The translations under genes and the position numbers were made by a program. From the NCBI GenBank assembly GCA_964629015.1, contig CAZVMN010000003.1, forward strand, positions 186,001-250,000: a stretch of 64,000 bases of DNA. The letters are read 5' to 3'. A model generated the notes under the pieces. That model searched no databases. It was given only the letters and a program-made list of their open reading frames with translations, and had not been told where the DNA came from. Source of the DNA: Oceanococcus sp964629015 (lineage in GTDB: Bacteria; Pseudomonadota; Gammaproteobacteria; Nevskiales; Oceanococcaceae). Positions 32,800 through 41,603 of the stretch are shown here, piece by piece (the first letter of the stretch is position 1; each line of letters starts with the position of its first letter).

Positions 32800-33678
32800 A
32801 TGGGAATTTGCAACAACCGGACTGTGATCATCACCGGCGCTGGTGGTGGTTTGGGCAAGGCTTACGCAGAAGCGCTGGCGGCAGAGGGGGCGAATGTGGT
32901 GGTCAACGACATACGCTTGGATGCGGCGCGCGCGGTGGCTGATGCGATCACAGCGCAGGGCGGCAAGGCGCTGGCCAACAGCGGTGACATCACCGACATG
33001 GCGGGGGCGCAGAGCATCGTTGATGCGGCGTTGGCTGCGTATGGTGAGGTTCATGCCGTGGTCAACAACGCCGGTATTGTGCGTGACCGCATGTTCCTGA
33101 AAATGTCGGCCGAGGATTGGGATGATGTGATGCGCGTGCATCTGCGCGGGCATTTCTGTCTGGCCAATATTCTGGCCAACCGCTGGCGCGATCTGCACAA
33201 AGAAGGCGTCACAGTCGGTGGGCGCATCATCAACACCTCGTCTGGCGCCGGTTTGCAGGGTTCGGTCGGGCAGACCAACTATGCAGCGGCCAAGGGCGGT
33301 GTGGCGACGATGACGCTGGTGCAGGCTGCGGAATTGCGCCGCTATGGCATTACTGCCAATGCGCTGGCGCCGGCTGCGCGCACCGGTATGACCGAAGAGG
33401 TCTTTGCCGACATGATGAAGAAACCGGACGGCGAGTCCTTTGATTTCTTCGATCCGGCCAACGTTGCGCCCATCGTGGTGTGGCTGTGTTCGGAGTTGTC
33501 GGCCGAATGCACCGGCAAGGTGTTTGAAAGCCAGGGCGGCCAGCTGTCGATAGCGACCGGTTGGAAAACCGGGCCGATCAAGGACAAGAAGGCGCGCTGG
33601 GAACCGGCCGAGTTGACCGATGTAGTGCGCGAGCTGATTGAGGCTTCACCGCAGGCGCAGAAGGTTTACGGAACCTGA
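32800..33678 (+). CDS. Short-chain dehydrogenase of steroid C/D-ring operon
   Basis: SDR of 292 residues with TGAGGGLGKA (NAD-binding, residues 13-22), NNAGIVRD, NTSSGAG (Ser) and YAAAK (Tyr/Lys). The long C-terminal extension of about 40 residues (after GGQLS) resembles the mycobacterial Rv3548c-type dehydrogenases and peroxisomal hydroxyacyl-CoA dehydrogenases of the MFE-2 kind, rather than FabG. It would oxidise a 3-hydroxyacyl-CoA before FadA6 thiolysis. The ATG at 32800 follows GGATTT with only a weak ribosome binding site. Confidence 0.88.
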   Translation: MGICNNRTVIITGAGGGLGKAYAEALAAEGANVVVNDIRLDAARAVADAITAQGGKALANSGDITDMAGAQSIVDAALAAYGEVHAVVNNAGIVRDRMFLKMSAEDWDDVMRVHLRGHFCLANILANRWRDLHKEGVTVGGRIINTSSGAGLQGSVGQTNYAAAKGGVATMTLVQAAELRRYGITANALAPAARTGMTEEVFADMMKKPDGESFDFFDPANVAPIVVWLCSELSAECTGKVFESQGGQLSIATGWKTGPIKDKKARWEPAELTDVVRELIEASPQAQKVYGT

Positions 33679-33718
33679 GCGCATCGCACCCTCAGCGTTT
33701 GGAATAAGGTGAGATGAG

Positions 33719-34822
33719 ATGAATTTCGCACTGACGGAAGAGCAGGCGATGATCCGCGAGGCTGCCGAGACGTTTCTCGCTGATGCTTGCACGTCGGAGG
33801 CTGTGCGCGCCGCGATGGCCAGTGAGTCGGGCTACGACGCCGCGGTTTGGACATCGCTGGCCGAGGAGCTCGGATGGTGCGCTTTGGCGGTGCCGGAAGC
33901 GCACGGTGGTCTGGGGCTGGGCGCTGTCGAGCTGATGCTGGTTCAGGAGCAGGCGGGTTATCGCTTGCTGTGTGCACCCTTTTTCTCCTCGGTGTGCCTG
34001 GCTGGCACCTTGCTGATTGAGTGTGCGAATGAGGCCACTCAAGCCGAGCTGTTGCCGCAGCTGGCGGCGGGTACGTTGCGTTTGAGTGCGGACTTGCCGA
34101 GCGCAAGCGACGGTTTCCAGAAAGGGCAGATCACGGCGCAGGAACGCGATGGTCAGTGGATCTTGAGCGGCGAGCTGGCGCGTGTGCCGGATGCGCGCGG
34201 TGTGGATCAACTGTTGGCAGTCGCGCGTTGTGGCGATGAGCTGGGTCTGTTTGTAGTTGACGCCAGCCTCGCGCGTATCGATGAACTGGACACCTGGGAC
34301 CGCAGTCGGCGTTTTTCGCGTGTGTCGTTGGACAGTGTCACGGCCAAGCGCTGCGATGCGCCGGGGTTGTCGGGGCGTTTGGCCCGGGCGGCATCGCTGG
34401 TCAGCTTGTACATCGCTGCGGAGCAACTTGGCGGCGCGCAGCGCTGTTTGGATCTGACCGTCGCCTATGTATCGGAGCGTAAGCAGTTCGGTCGTGCTGT
34501 GGGTTCCTTCCAGGCGGTCAAGCACCGCGCGGCTGAGATGATGATCCAGATCGAAGCGGCGCGTTCTGCGGTCTACGGCGCGGCCGCCGTTGCCGCGGGT
34601 GAAGACGACGGTTTGAAACTCGAAGTGGCGGCGGCGCGCGCTTTGGCCACTGAGGCGTTGCAATACTGCGCCGGTGAAGCGATTCAGCTGCACGGTGGTG
34701 TCGGTTTCACCTGGGAGTACGACCCGCAGTTGTACTTCAAGCGTGGTCAGGCCTCGGCGCATTGGTTGGGTAACCCGCAGGCGCAGCGTGCCGCGATTGC
34801 CGCTGCGCTGCTGGATGGATGA
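33719..34822 (+). CDS. Acyl-CoA dehydrogenase, smaller subunit of second FadE pair
   Basis: 367-residue acyl-CoA dehydrogenase-like protein starting MNFALTEEQAMIREAAETFL. The C-terminal domain contains RKQFGRAVGSFQAVKHRAAE and QLHGGVGFTWEYD, but no TNEIQ motif. It forms a pair with the 394-residue dehydrogenase encoded two bases downstream. Mycobacterial counterparts FadE31/32/33 act on MOODA-CoA-type diacids; which of these it matches cannot be told here. AAGGTGAG precedes the start by about eight bases. Confidence 0.87.
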   Translation: MNFALTEEQAMIREAAETFLADACTSEAVRAAMASESGYDAAVWTSLAEELGWCALAVPEAHGGLGLGAVELMLVQEQAGYRLLCAPFFSSVCLAGTLLIECANEATQAELLPQLAAGTLRLSADLPSASDGFQKGQITAQERDGQWILSGELARVPDARGVDQLLAVARCGDELGLFVVDASLARIDELDTWDRSRRFSRVSLDSVTAKRCDAPGLSGRLARAASLVSLYIAAEQLGGAQRCLDLTVAYVSERKQFGRAVGSFQAVKHRAAEMMIQIEAARSAVYGAAAVAAGEDDGLKLEVAAARALATEALQYCAGEAIQLHGGVGFTWEYDPQLYFKRGQASAHWLGNPQAQRAAIAAALLDG

Positions 34823-34823
34823 T

Positions 34824-36008
34824 ATGAATTTGAAACCAAGCCAAGCCGACGAAGCATTCCGTGAAGAGATCGCCGGATGGATGCGCGAACATTTGACGGG
34901 CGAATTCGCCTGTCTGAAACATCGCGGCGGTCCGGGTGACGAAGAAGCCTGGCCGGAACTGCGCAAAGCCTGGGAACAGGAACTGGCGCGCGGTGGTTGG
35001 ACCTGCGTGGGTTGGCCCGAAAAGCACGGCGGTCGCGGTCTGTCGATCGAACAGCAGGTGATCTTTCATGAGGAATATGCCCGCGCCGGTGGCCCCGGTC
35101 GCATGGGGCATATTGGTGAAGGCTTGGTCGGTCCGACCCTGATTGCTTACGGCACAGAAGACCAATGCCAGCGTTTCCTGCCCGGCATTGTCGATGGCAC
35201 CACCTACTGGGCACAGGGTTATTCCGAACCGTCAGCCGGTTCTGATTTGGCCAATGTGCAGACCAAGTGCTGGCAGGATGATGACGGCCATTGGCGGGTC
35301 AAAGGACAGAAAGTTTGGACCTCCCTGGCCCACGAGTCCGAGTGGATTTTCGTGCTGGCGCGCAGCGAGCCGGGCAGCGTTGGTCGCCACGGTTTGACCT
35401 TTTTGCTGATGCCGCTGGATCAGCCGGGCATTGAAATTCGTCCGATCAAACAGTTGTCGGGCAGTTGTGAATTCAATGAGGTGTTTTTCGACGGCGCTGT
35501 GGCCAAAGCCGAAGATGTTGTGGGTGCGCCGGGCGATGGCTGGAAGGTTGCCATGGGGTTGCTGGCGGTCGAGCGCGGTGTGTCCACCTTGGGTCAGCAG
35601 ATGCATTTCGCGCATGAACTGGAGCTGGTTATCAAGGCCGCCAAAGCCACAGGTTTGGCCGATGATGCTTTGATCCGCGACCGCATTGCCAAAGCCTGGT
35701 CGGGTTTGCGTGTGATGCGCTACAACGCCTTGCGCATGTTGGCCGGCGACAGCCACGGCATGAGTCTGGGGCGCGAGGCCTTGATCTACAAATACTACTG
35801 GTCCAACTGGCATCGCGATCTCGGCGAGTTGGCCATGGACGTGCTCGGGCCGCTGGGCGATGTGCCGTCAGAGGACGTCGACATTCTGCGTTTGCAGCAG
35901 GTCTATCTGTTCTCCCGTGCGGACACGATTTACGGCGGGACCAACGAGATTCAACTGAATTTGATCGCCGAGCGTGGTCTGGGCTTGCCGCGCGAGGCGC
36001 GGGGCTAG
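34824..36008 (+). CDS. Acyl-CoA dehydrogenase, larger subunit of second FadE pair
   Basis: 394-residue FAD dehydrogenase. It has YSEPSAGSD near residue 135 and the C-terminal YGGTNEIQLN loop. The N-terminus follows the stop of its partner by one base, so translation is presumably coupled; an in-frame ATG nine bases upstream is also possible. With the preceding smaller subunit it should form an alpha2beta2 enzyme introducing a double bond in a ring-opened steroid CoA ester. The final residues GLPREARG are as in other steroid FadE large subunits. Confidence 0.89.
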   Translation: MNLKPSQADEAFREEIAGWMREHLTGEFACLKHRGGPGDEEAWPELRKAWEQELARGGWTCVGWPEKHGGRGLSIEQQVIFHEEYARAGGPGRMGHIGEGLVGPTLIAYGTEDQCQRFLPGIVDGTTYWAQGYSEPSAGSDLANVQTKCWQDDDGHWRVKGQKVWTSLAHESEWIFVLARSEPGSVGRHGLTFLLMPLDQPGIEIRPIKQLSGSCEFNEVFFDGAVAKAEDVVGAPGDGWKVAMGLLAVERGVSTLGQQMHFAHELELVIKAAKATGLADDALIRDRIAKAWSGLRVMRYNALRMLAGDSHGMSLGREALIYKYYWSNWHRDLGELAMDVLGPLGDVPSEDVDILRLQQVYLFSRADTIYGGTNEIQLNLIAERGLGLPREARG

Positions 36009-36041
36009 GCTGCGCCGACCACCTATCAAGAGAAACTGACG

Positions 36042-36830
36042 ATGTCGAAAGAAATTCCAGATTACGTTGCTGGCCACAATCTGCTCGCGGGAAAATCGGT
36101 GCTGATTACCGCGGCCGCAGGCGGCGGTATCGGCTTTTCCGCCGCTTTGCGTTCTCTGGAAGAGGGTGCCACATCGCTGGTGCTTTCGGATATTCATGAG
36201 CGTCGTTTGGCGGAAGCAGTCGAGAAGCTTGAGCAGGCACAGCCCCAAGCCAAGATCAAAGGCGTGATCGCCAACGTTACAGATGAAGCCGATGTGCAGC
36301 GCTTGGTCGACGAGGCCGAGGCCTTCACGGGCGGTGTGGATATCCTGATCAACAACGCCGGCCTGGGTGGTAGTAAGACGGTGGTCGACATGACCGATCA
36401 GGAATGGAACAGCGTACTGGACGTGTCGCTGACCGGGACGTTTCGCATGGTCCGCGCCATGCTCAAGAAGATGCAGCCTCGCGGCAACGGCGTGATCATC
36501 AACAACGCCTCCGTGCTGGGCTGGCGTGCCCAGAAAGAACAGGCTCACTATGCCGCGGCCAAGGCCGGTGTGATGGCGCTGACGCGCTGCGCCGCGTTGG
36601 AGGCTGCCGATCACGGCGTGCGCATCAACGCGGTGTCACCGTCAATTGCTTTGCACGATTTCCTCAAGAAAACCGCGCCGGCTGAGTTACTGGAGAAGTT
36701 GGCCAGCCGCGAAGCGTTTGGGCGCGCGGCGGAAGTCTGGGAAGTCGCCAACGTGATGATGTTTCTAGCCTCTGACTACAGCTCCTACATGGTTGGCGAA
36801 GTGGTTTCCGTGTCCAGCCAACGGGCCTGA
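36042..36830 (+). CDS. ipdF: IpdF-like short-chain dehydrogenase
   Basis: SDR of 262 residues. Its long N-terminus (MSKEIPDYVAGHNLLAGKSV) and the unusual TAAAGGGIG nucleotide-binding loop resemble IpdF (Rv3559c in Mycobacterium), which oxidises the 5-hydroxyl of HIP-type CoA esters. NNAGLGG, NNASVLGW (Ser) and YAAAK (Tyr/Lys) are present. It is the last gene of the second steroid operon, 33 bp after fadE, and is followed by a convergent antiporter gene with 48 bp between. Confidence 0.88.
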   Translation: MSKEIPDYVAGHNLLAGKSVLITAAAGGGIGFSAALRSLEEGATSLVLSDIHERRLAEAVEKLEQAQPQAKIKGVIANVTDEADVQRLVDEAEAFTGGVDILINNAGLGGSKTVVDMTDQEWNSVLDVSLTGTFRMVRAMLKKMQPRGNGVIINNASVLGWRAQKEQAHYAAAKAGVMALTRCAALEAADHGVRINAVSPSIALHDFLKKTAPAELLEKLASREAFGRAAEVWEVANVMMFLASDYSSYMVGEVVSVSSQRA

Positions 36831-36878
36831 GAAAGCGCCGATTCCATGACTGCGCTCGCCGATGAAGTCAGCGTTTCT

Positions 36879-38603
36879 CTAACGCCAGGCGGCATCCGGG
36901 TCGTCAATTAGCAAGCCGATCTCCACGATATCGCCGTCACGGCTGATGTCGCGCACGATCAACTCGTAGGGGCCCAGCGGCAGGCGGTCGCCCAATTCTA
37001 CGCGCCCGCGCAAGCGTCGCTGGAAAGCCTGTTCCAGGGTGCAGTTGTGCAGGTCGAGCGGCACCGGAATGCCGTAGCGGTCGGCGACCGAGTTGATGGT
37101 GGTGCCCGGCATGAGCGAAAAATCCCCGCGATACTCACGATCGTTGACCAGCTCTTTGCCAGCGTAGATGTTGTCGAGCAATCGCAAGTGACGCTCCGCG
37201 CAGAACAGGTAAATCAGATCGCCCGGTTCCAGCTGTCCCGCCTGATGGGGTCGCATGGATTCACCATCTCGCACGACCAGTGAAGGCGTTGCCCAGCGCG
37301 GAATACGCGTGCCTCGCAGGACGGGTGAGGCTTTGCTCAAGCGATACCCCACCAACTCATGCTGGGCGCGTCCCGGCAACTCCAGTTCGATACGGTCGAT
37401 CAGCCCTTGGCTTTCGGTTTCGACCAGTTTGAGCTTTTTCGCCACCGGTCCAATCGTCCAGCCTTGGATCAGCAGGGAAAACAGCACGATCAGAAACACG
37501 GTGTTGAAGATGAGGTTGGCATGTTCCAACCCGGAGATGATCGGTAGCAATGCGAGCAGGATTGCCACAGCGCCGCGGAGTCCGACCCAGGATACGAACA
37601 ATTGCTCGCGCCAGGGCAGGCGGAACGGCGCCAGACAGATCAGCACCGACAGCGGTCGCGCCAGCAAAGTGAGCACAACAGCCAAGACCAACGCGGGCGC
37701 CAGAACCGAGGGGAACTGCGAGGGCGTAGCGAACAAGCCTAGGGTCAGGAACATCAGAATCTGCGCCAGCCAGGTTGAGGCGGCCTGAAAGCGGCGCAGC
37801 GAGTATTTCGATTTGAGCGGGAGGTTACCGGCATACAGTCCGGCCAGATAGACAGCGAGAAAACCGCTGCCACCGAGCAAATTGGTGCCCTCGAAAATGC
37901 ACAAGGCAGCGGACAACGCGACCAGGGCGTAAAGCGCGGTATCGATGGTGAATGCATTGATCAAGCGACGTGTGAGCCAGCCGCCACTCAAGCCAATGAG
38001 TATGCCCAGACCGAACTGGTGAATCAGATCGACGAGCAAGCTGATGCCCAGATCTTCCGGCGCGCGGGCCAAGGTCGCGATCTGCAGGCAGGTCAGGGTT
38101 AAAAAGATCGCCGCCGGGTCGTTGCTGCCCGATTCGATTTCAAGAATGGCGCGCGCGCGCTCACGGATGCGAATGCCACCCGTGCGCAGCAAGAAAAACA
38201 CCGCGGCGGCATCTGTTGAACCGATCGCTGCTCCCAACAGAAGACTTTCAGGCCAGGACAGTGGTAACAACAGGTGGGCGAAGAAGCCAAGCATGCCTGA
38301 GGTCAGGATGACGCCCAGAGTGGCCAGCGTCAGTGCTGGCGCCGCAGCCAGTTTGAAGCTGCTTATGGGGGTCGCAAAGCCGCTGTCGAACAGGATCACG
38401 GCCAGGGCCAGGGAACCTATCAGATACGCCAGGCCAGCATGGTCGAAATTGATACCACCGATGCCGTCTTCCCCAGCCAGCAAACCGACGAACAGAAACA
38501 CCAGCAACAAAGGCGCGCCGAGTCGAAACGACAGCACGCTGCTGAGGATCGAGATCAGGACAAGCCCGGCAGTAATCAGGATAATTGTGTGACCAGTATC
38601 CAT
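36879..38603 (-). CDS. CPA1-type K+/H+ antiporter with RCK_C domain
   Basis: Inner-membrane cation/proton antiporter of 574 residues, NhaP2/CvrA type. About 12-13 hydrophobic segments fill residues 1-395, with GAAIGSTDAAAVFFLL near 126-141 (transport-site Asp) and ESGSNDPAAIFLT near 155. A cytosolic TrkA-C/RCK_C domain follows (roughly 400-480) and a CorC/HlyC-like tail (about 490-570) that may sense nucleotides. Such proteins adjust K+ and pH in the cytoplasm. No regulatory element is visible; the neighbours do not define a pathway. Confidence 0.92.
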   Translation of the reverse strand: MDTGHTIILITAGLVLISILSSVLSFRLGAPLLLVFLFVGLLAGEDGIGGINFDHAGLAYLIGSLALAVILFDSGFATPISSFKLAAAPALTLATLGVILTSGMLGFFAHLLLPLSWPESLLLGAAIGSTDAAAVFFLLRTGGIRIRERARAILEIESGSNDPAAIFLTLTCLQIATLARAPEDLGISLLVDLIHQFGLGILIGLSGGWLTRRLINAFTIDTALYALVALSAALCIFEGTNLLGGSGFLAVYLAGLYAGNLPLKSKYSLRRFQAASTWLAQILMFLTLGLFATPSQFPSVLAPALVLAVVLTLLARPLSVLICLAPFRLPWREQLFVSWVGLRGAVAILLALLPIISGLEHANLIFNTVFLIVLFSLLIQGWTIGPVAKKLKLVETESQGLIDRIELELPGRAQHELVGYRLSKASPVLRGTRIPRWATPSLVVRDGESMRPHQAGQLEPGDLIYLFCAERHLRLLDNIYAGKELVNDREYRGDFSLMPGTTINSVADRYGIPVPLDLHNCTLEQAFQRRLRGRVELGDRLPLGPYELIVRDISRDGDIVEIGLLIDDPDAAWR

Positions 38604-38670
38604 ACATTGTTTTTCTTGGCTTGCCGTCGATTATCGCCGATGGCGTGCTACTGACGGGTAACATCTCATT

Positions 38671-39501
38671 ATGAACAAGCGAACCGTTCTGATTACCGGC
38701 TGTTCCAGTGGGATTGGTCGCGCATTGGCACTGCGCTTTCTGCAACAGGGTGACGAGGTCATCGCCACGGCGCGCCAATTGTCGTCGATGCAGGCGTTGG
38801 CCGATGCCGGATGCCGCACTCTGGCTTTGGACGTGAACGATTCTGCCAGCCGGCAAGCCCTGGCTGACAGCTTGGGTGACGCCCGTCTTGATGTACTGGT
38901 TCATAACGCGGGCATTTCGGCCATGGGGCCGTTGCTGGAGTTGCCGGAGGACAAACTGCGCGGTCAGTTTGAAACCAACGTCATTGCACCCGTGTTGCTC
39001 ACGCGTGCGCTGTTTGCCGCCATGCGCAGAAGCGACGCACCGCTGATCGTCAATATTGGCAGCGTGTCCGGCATTTTGACGACACCCTTCGCGGGCGCCT
39101 ATTGCGCCAGCAAGGCGGCTCTGCATGCGATCAGCGACGCTATGCGCATGGAGCTGGCCCCATTCGGTTTTCATGTCACCACGGTGCAGCCCGGGGGTAT
39201 CCAGTCCAATTTTGGTGCGGCGGCTACGCAAAGCGTGAATGACTGGTTGGACGACAATTCACTTTATTCGGCGATCCGCGACGGCATTCTTGCGCGTGCG
39301 GGTGCATCACAAGTCAATGCGACGCCGGCAGAGGAATTCGCCGACGAACTGGTGCGGCAATTGAGTGCGGGGCGTGTCCCGCGTGAAACGCGCATCGGCC
39401 ATGGCAGCCGTACGTTTCCAGCACTCAAGCGATGGTTGCCAGGGGCGCGCCTGGATCGTTTGCTGTCGGCCAAGTTTGGCCTCGACAAGCTGAACAAATA
39501 A
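38671..39501 (+). CDS. Short-chain dehydrogenase/reductase
   Basis: SDR of 276 residues: TGCSSGIGRA (residues 9-18), HNAGIS, NIGSVSG (Ser) and YCASK (Tyr/Lys). It is of the oxidoreductase group related to retinol/17beta-hydroxysteroid dehydrogenases. Substrate unknown. It is divergent from the antiporter (67 bp between starts). The gap after it (39502-39768) contains no gene but has NtrC-type sites and a sigma-54 promoter directed at the next gene. Confidence 0.88.
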   Translation: MNKRTVLITGCSSGIGRALALRFLQQGDEVIATARQLSSMQALADAGCRTLALDVNDSASRQALADSLGDARLDVLVHNAGISAMGPLLELPEDKLRGQFETNVIAPVLLTRALFAAMRRSDAPLIVNIGSVSGILTTPFAGAYCASKAALHAISDAMRMELAPFGFHVTTVQPGGIQSNFGAAATQSVNDWLDDNSLYSAIRDGILARAGASQVNATPAEEFADELVRQLSAGRVPRETRIGHGSRTFPALKRWLPGARLDRLLSAKFGLDKLNK

Positions 39502-39576
39502 GCCAGCGGCGGCGTCGAGCACATCGCGTTTTTCTCGCGGTATGTGGGCGTGCTATGTCCGTGCGACCTGAAGGGG

Positions 39577-39611
39577 CGTACTTCAGTGGTGCAACGCACT
39601 CATTTGGTGCT
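39577..39611 (+). promoter_or_regulatory. Two tandem NtrC-type enhancer sites
   Basis: Compared with TGCACT-N4-TGGTGCA: site A, 39577-39593, reads CGTACT-TCAG-TGGTGCA (two mismatches); site B, 39595-39611, reads CGCACT-CATT-TGGTGCT (two mismatches). The sites are 18 bp apart, centred about 115 and 97 bp upstream of the start predicted from the sigma-54 promoter. Position and spacing are those of an NtrC enhancer. Confidence 0.72.
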
Positions 39612-39673
39612 GCGATCGAATGGGTGGTGGCGCCAACATCGGAAACAGGCTGATATATAAGCGTTTGTAAAGT

Positions 39674-39689
39674 TGGCAAGGCTATTGCT
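39674..39689 (+). promoter_or_regulatory. Sigma-54 promoter of the TorF-type porin gene
   Basis: TGGCAAG-GCTA-TTGCT differs from the sigma-54 consensus TGGCACG-N4-TTGCT at one base; GG and GC lie 12 bp apart as required. The predicted start is near 39700, about 69 bp before the ATG. Confidence 0.75.
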
Positions 39690-39768
39690 TTAAGCCCTGT
39701 CAGGTCGCGTGCCCCCGGGATTGGGTTGGGCGGCATGTAGATTTGAAAACCAACAGGGAACTTTACGA

Positions 39769-40437
39769 ATGAAGAAGTATTTGAGTCTTGCTGCAGGTCT
39801 GGCTTTGAGCTCCGGCGCGATGTTCAGTGCCCCGGCTGCTGCTGAAGTGTCGGGCAACATCGGTGTTGCTTCGCAATACATCTTCCGCGGTGTCAATTTC
39901 GGCGATCCACAGGTGTCGGGTGGAGTGGACTGGGCTGGTGAAGGCGGCTTTTATGCTGGTTCCTGGATTTCCAGTGCTGGCGGTGAACAGGAAGTCGACC
40001 TTTACGCGGGCTGGGCCAACGACATGTTCGACTTCGGCTACCTGTACTACTACTTCCCGGAAACGGCTGTAGGTACGCAGGATGCCGCTGAAATCTATGC
40101 CAGCGCTGCTTTCGGCCCGATGAGCGCCGGCTTGGCCTACGCGCCGTCCGGTTTCAGCAACATCGATGATGACGAATACCTGTACGCCAATGTCGGTCTG
40201 GACTTTGCTATGTCCGACAAGGCCAGCCTGACATTGCATGTGGGTCTGACTGAGTTGATGGGTGACGCTTACACCGGTGACACCTCGCTGATGGACTACG
40301 CGGTAACCTTCGGCTTCGGCGACCTGTATGTCATGGTCTCTGCGATCGACTACGACAACACCGTGGTCATCACCCAGCTGAAGAATGATCCGACTTTCAC
40401 CGTGGGTTACGGCTGGTCGTTCGACGACATCTTCTAA
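39769..40437 (+). CDS. TorF-type outer membrane porin-like protein
   Basis: 222-residue outer-membrane beta-barrel of the TorF/TIGR02001 group. The signal peptide ends in PAAA near residue 24; then GNIGVASQYIFRGVNFGDPQVSGGVDW, the family's signature start, follows in the mature protein. Acidic and aromatic repeats continue to GWSFDDIF. Family members are often encoded next to glnK and amtB and are thought to serve nitrogen metabolism; here the gene has its own NtrC/sigma-54 promoter but no glnK/amtB neighbours. The ATG is at 39769 with AGGGAAC upstream. A terminator follows. Confidence 0.9.
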   Translation: MKKYLSLAAGLALSSGAMFSAPAAAEVSGNIGVASQYIFRGVNFGDPQVSGGVDWAGEGGFYAGSWISSAGGEQEVDLYAGWANDMFDFGYLYYYFPETAVGTQDAAEIYASAAFGPMSAGLAYAPSGFSNIDDDEYLYANVGLDFAMSDKASLTLHVGLTELMGDAYTGDTSLMDYAVTFGFGDLYVMVSAIDYDNTVVITQLKNDPTFTVGYGWSFDDIF

Positions 40438-40478
40438 GAGTTACTCCCTCGCGGGTTCTTCTCTCAGACCCGCTGAAT

Positions 40479-40512
40479 GCCCCGGCCACCAAAAAGTGGT
40501 CGGGGCTTTTTT
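40479..40512 (+). terminator. Terminator after porin gene, also serves the convergent gene end
   Basis: GCCCCGGCCAC / GTGGTCGGGGC stem (11 pairs with one G-T), loop CAAAAA, then TTTTTT. It lies 42 bp after the porin stop. Its T-tract runs into the stop codon of the convergent AraC gene. Confidence 0.92.
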
Positions 40513-41506
40513 ATGGGTGTCGATCGGCCCGCCAGCGGCGTGGTGTTGTGCCGCACCACCGTTTGAACGAGCGTGTAAACGCGCTTTGTTCCGAGTAACC
40601 CAGCAGCAACGCGACTTCACTGAGCGGGATAGAACGATCGTCGAGATAGTCTTCAGCGAGCTGGCGGCGGCTGTCGTCAAGCAGCTTCTGAAATTTCAAA
40701 CCGCGTTCATCAAGGCGGCGCTGCAGCGTTCTGGGAGCGCAATGCAGGCGTTCGCAAATGCGTTCGAGGCGCGGATCACCTGCGGCGATGGCCTCTGCCA
40801 AGGCGCGGCGTAAGCCAGTTTCGAAGGCATCTTGCCCTGGAATTTGGCCAAGCAGCAGTTCGGCCTGTTGATCCAGAATCTGCAGCAATGCGGGATCGGG
40901 CGCCGTCAGCGGATAAGTCAGCAGTTGGGCAGGTAGCGTGACTCTGGTCGTCGCCGCATTGAACAGGACCGGACAGCCGAAGTAACGCTCATACGGGCTG
41001 GTATCTTGTGGAGGGGCATTGACGAAGCTGACCAGTGACGGCGCATCTTGCGCCGCATCACCCAGGACCTCGCGGGTGCAGGCGACCAGCGCAGCGATGG
41101 CGGCCTCATCGACGATCTGGCCGGGGTCATCAATGGTGGTGTACCAATCCAGGACGGCTGTTTGACCGTGAATGCGAACGTGCACCGGGTCGATCTGGTA
41201 GATCAATCGATCGAATTGTTGTAGACGATTCAGGGCTGCGGCCAGTGTGGGGGCCACGCTGGCGACATATCCCAGTACGCCGAGTTGGCGAAGGCGAACG
41301 GACGCTCCCAAATGCAGCCCCAATGCCTCATCGCTCAAGGCGTCGGCGGCGGCCTCCAGGGCTTGTCGCCAGCGCGCCGCCGACAAGCGACTGAGTTCGC
41401 CGGGTTGTGGGCGGGGCAGGTCAAGAATGCCTTGTGCATCCTCGCCGTGCTGTTCCAGGTAATCGAACAGCAGACCTAGCCAGTGAGTGGAGATATGGCT
41501 GCGCAT
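40511..41506 (-). CDS. AraC-family regulator near sterol desaturase-like gene
   Basis: 331-residue regulator with an N-terminal arabinose-binding-like domain and a C-terminal AraC DNA-binding domain (ERICERLHCAPRTLQRRLDE near residue 250; SEVALLLGYSEQSAFTRSF near 300). I start at 41506 (MRSHISTHWLG), which is the family-like N-terminus; a 20-residue upstream extension is less likely. It has the same overall architecture as the regulator at 1079-2086, also next to a membrane di-iron enzyme. Likely target: the divergent sterol desaturase-like gene. Confidence 0.88.
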   Translation of the reverse strand: MRSHISTHWLGLLFDYLEQHGEDAQGILDLPRPQPGELSRLSAARWRQALEAAADALSDEALGLHLGASVRLRQLGVLGYVASVAPTLAAALNRLQQFDRLIYQIDPVHVRIHGQTAVLDWYTTIDDPGQIVDEAAIAALVACTREVLGDAAQDAPSLVSFVNAPPQDTSPYERYFGCPVLFNAATTRVTLPAQLLTYPLTAPDPALLQILDQQAELLLGQIPGQDAFETGLRRALAEAIAAGDPRLERICERLHCAPRTLQRRLDERGLKFQKLLDDSRRQLAEDYLDDRSIPLSEVALLLGYSEQSAFTRSFKRWCGTTPRRWRADRHP

Positions 41507-41516
41507 GGCGTGAATT

Positions 41517-41542
41517 GTCAAAAAATAGACGCGCACAGTCAA
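41517..41542. promoter_or_regulatory. GTCAA direct repeat, 21 bp apart
   Basis: GTCAA at 41517-41521 and again at 41538-41542. The 21-bp period equals two helical turns, which AraC-type dimers often need. The repeat lies in the 97-bp gap between the divergent AraC and desaturase genes. Only five bases match, so this is weak. Confidence 0.3.
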
Positions 41543-41603
41543 TCTTACCGATCGCCTTGCGGGCACACTGCTGGGGTAGACTCAGCGCTGCGAGGAGACA
41601 ACT

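Noticed and set aside
33692..34966. 424-codon open frame antisense to the FadE gene
   Set aside because: Arg/Gln/Thr-rich translation without family features; the plus-strand dehydrogenases are well supported.
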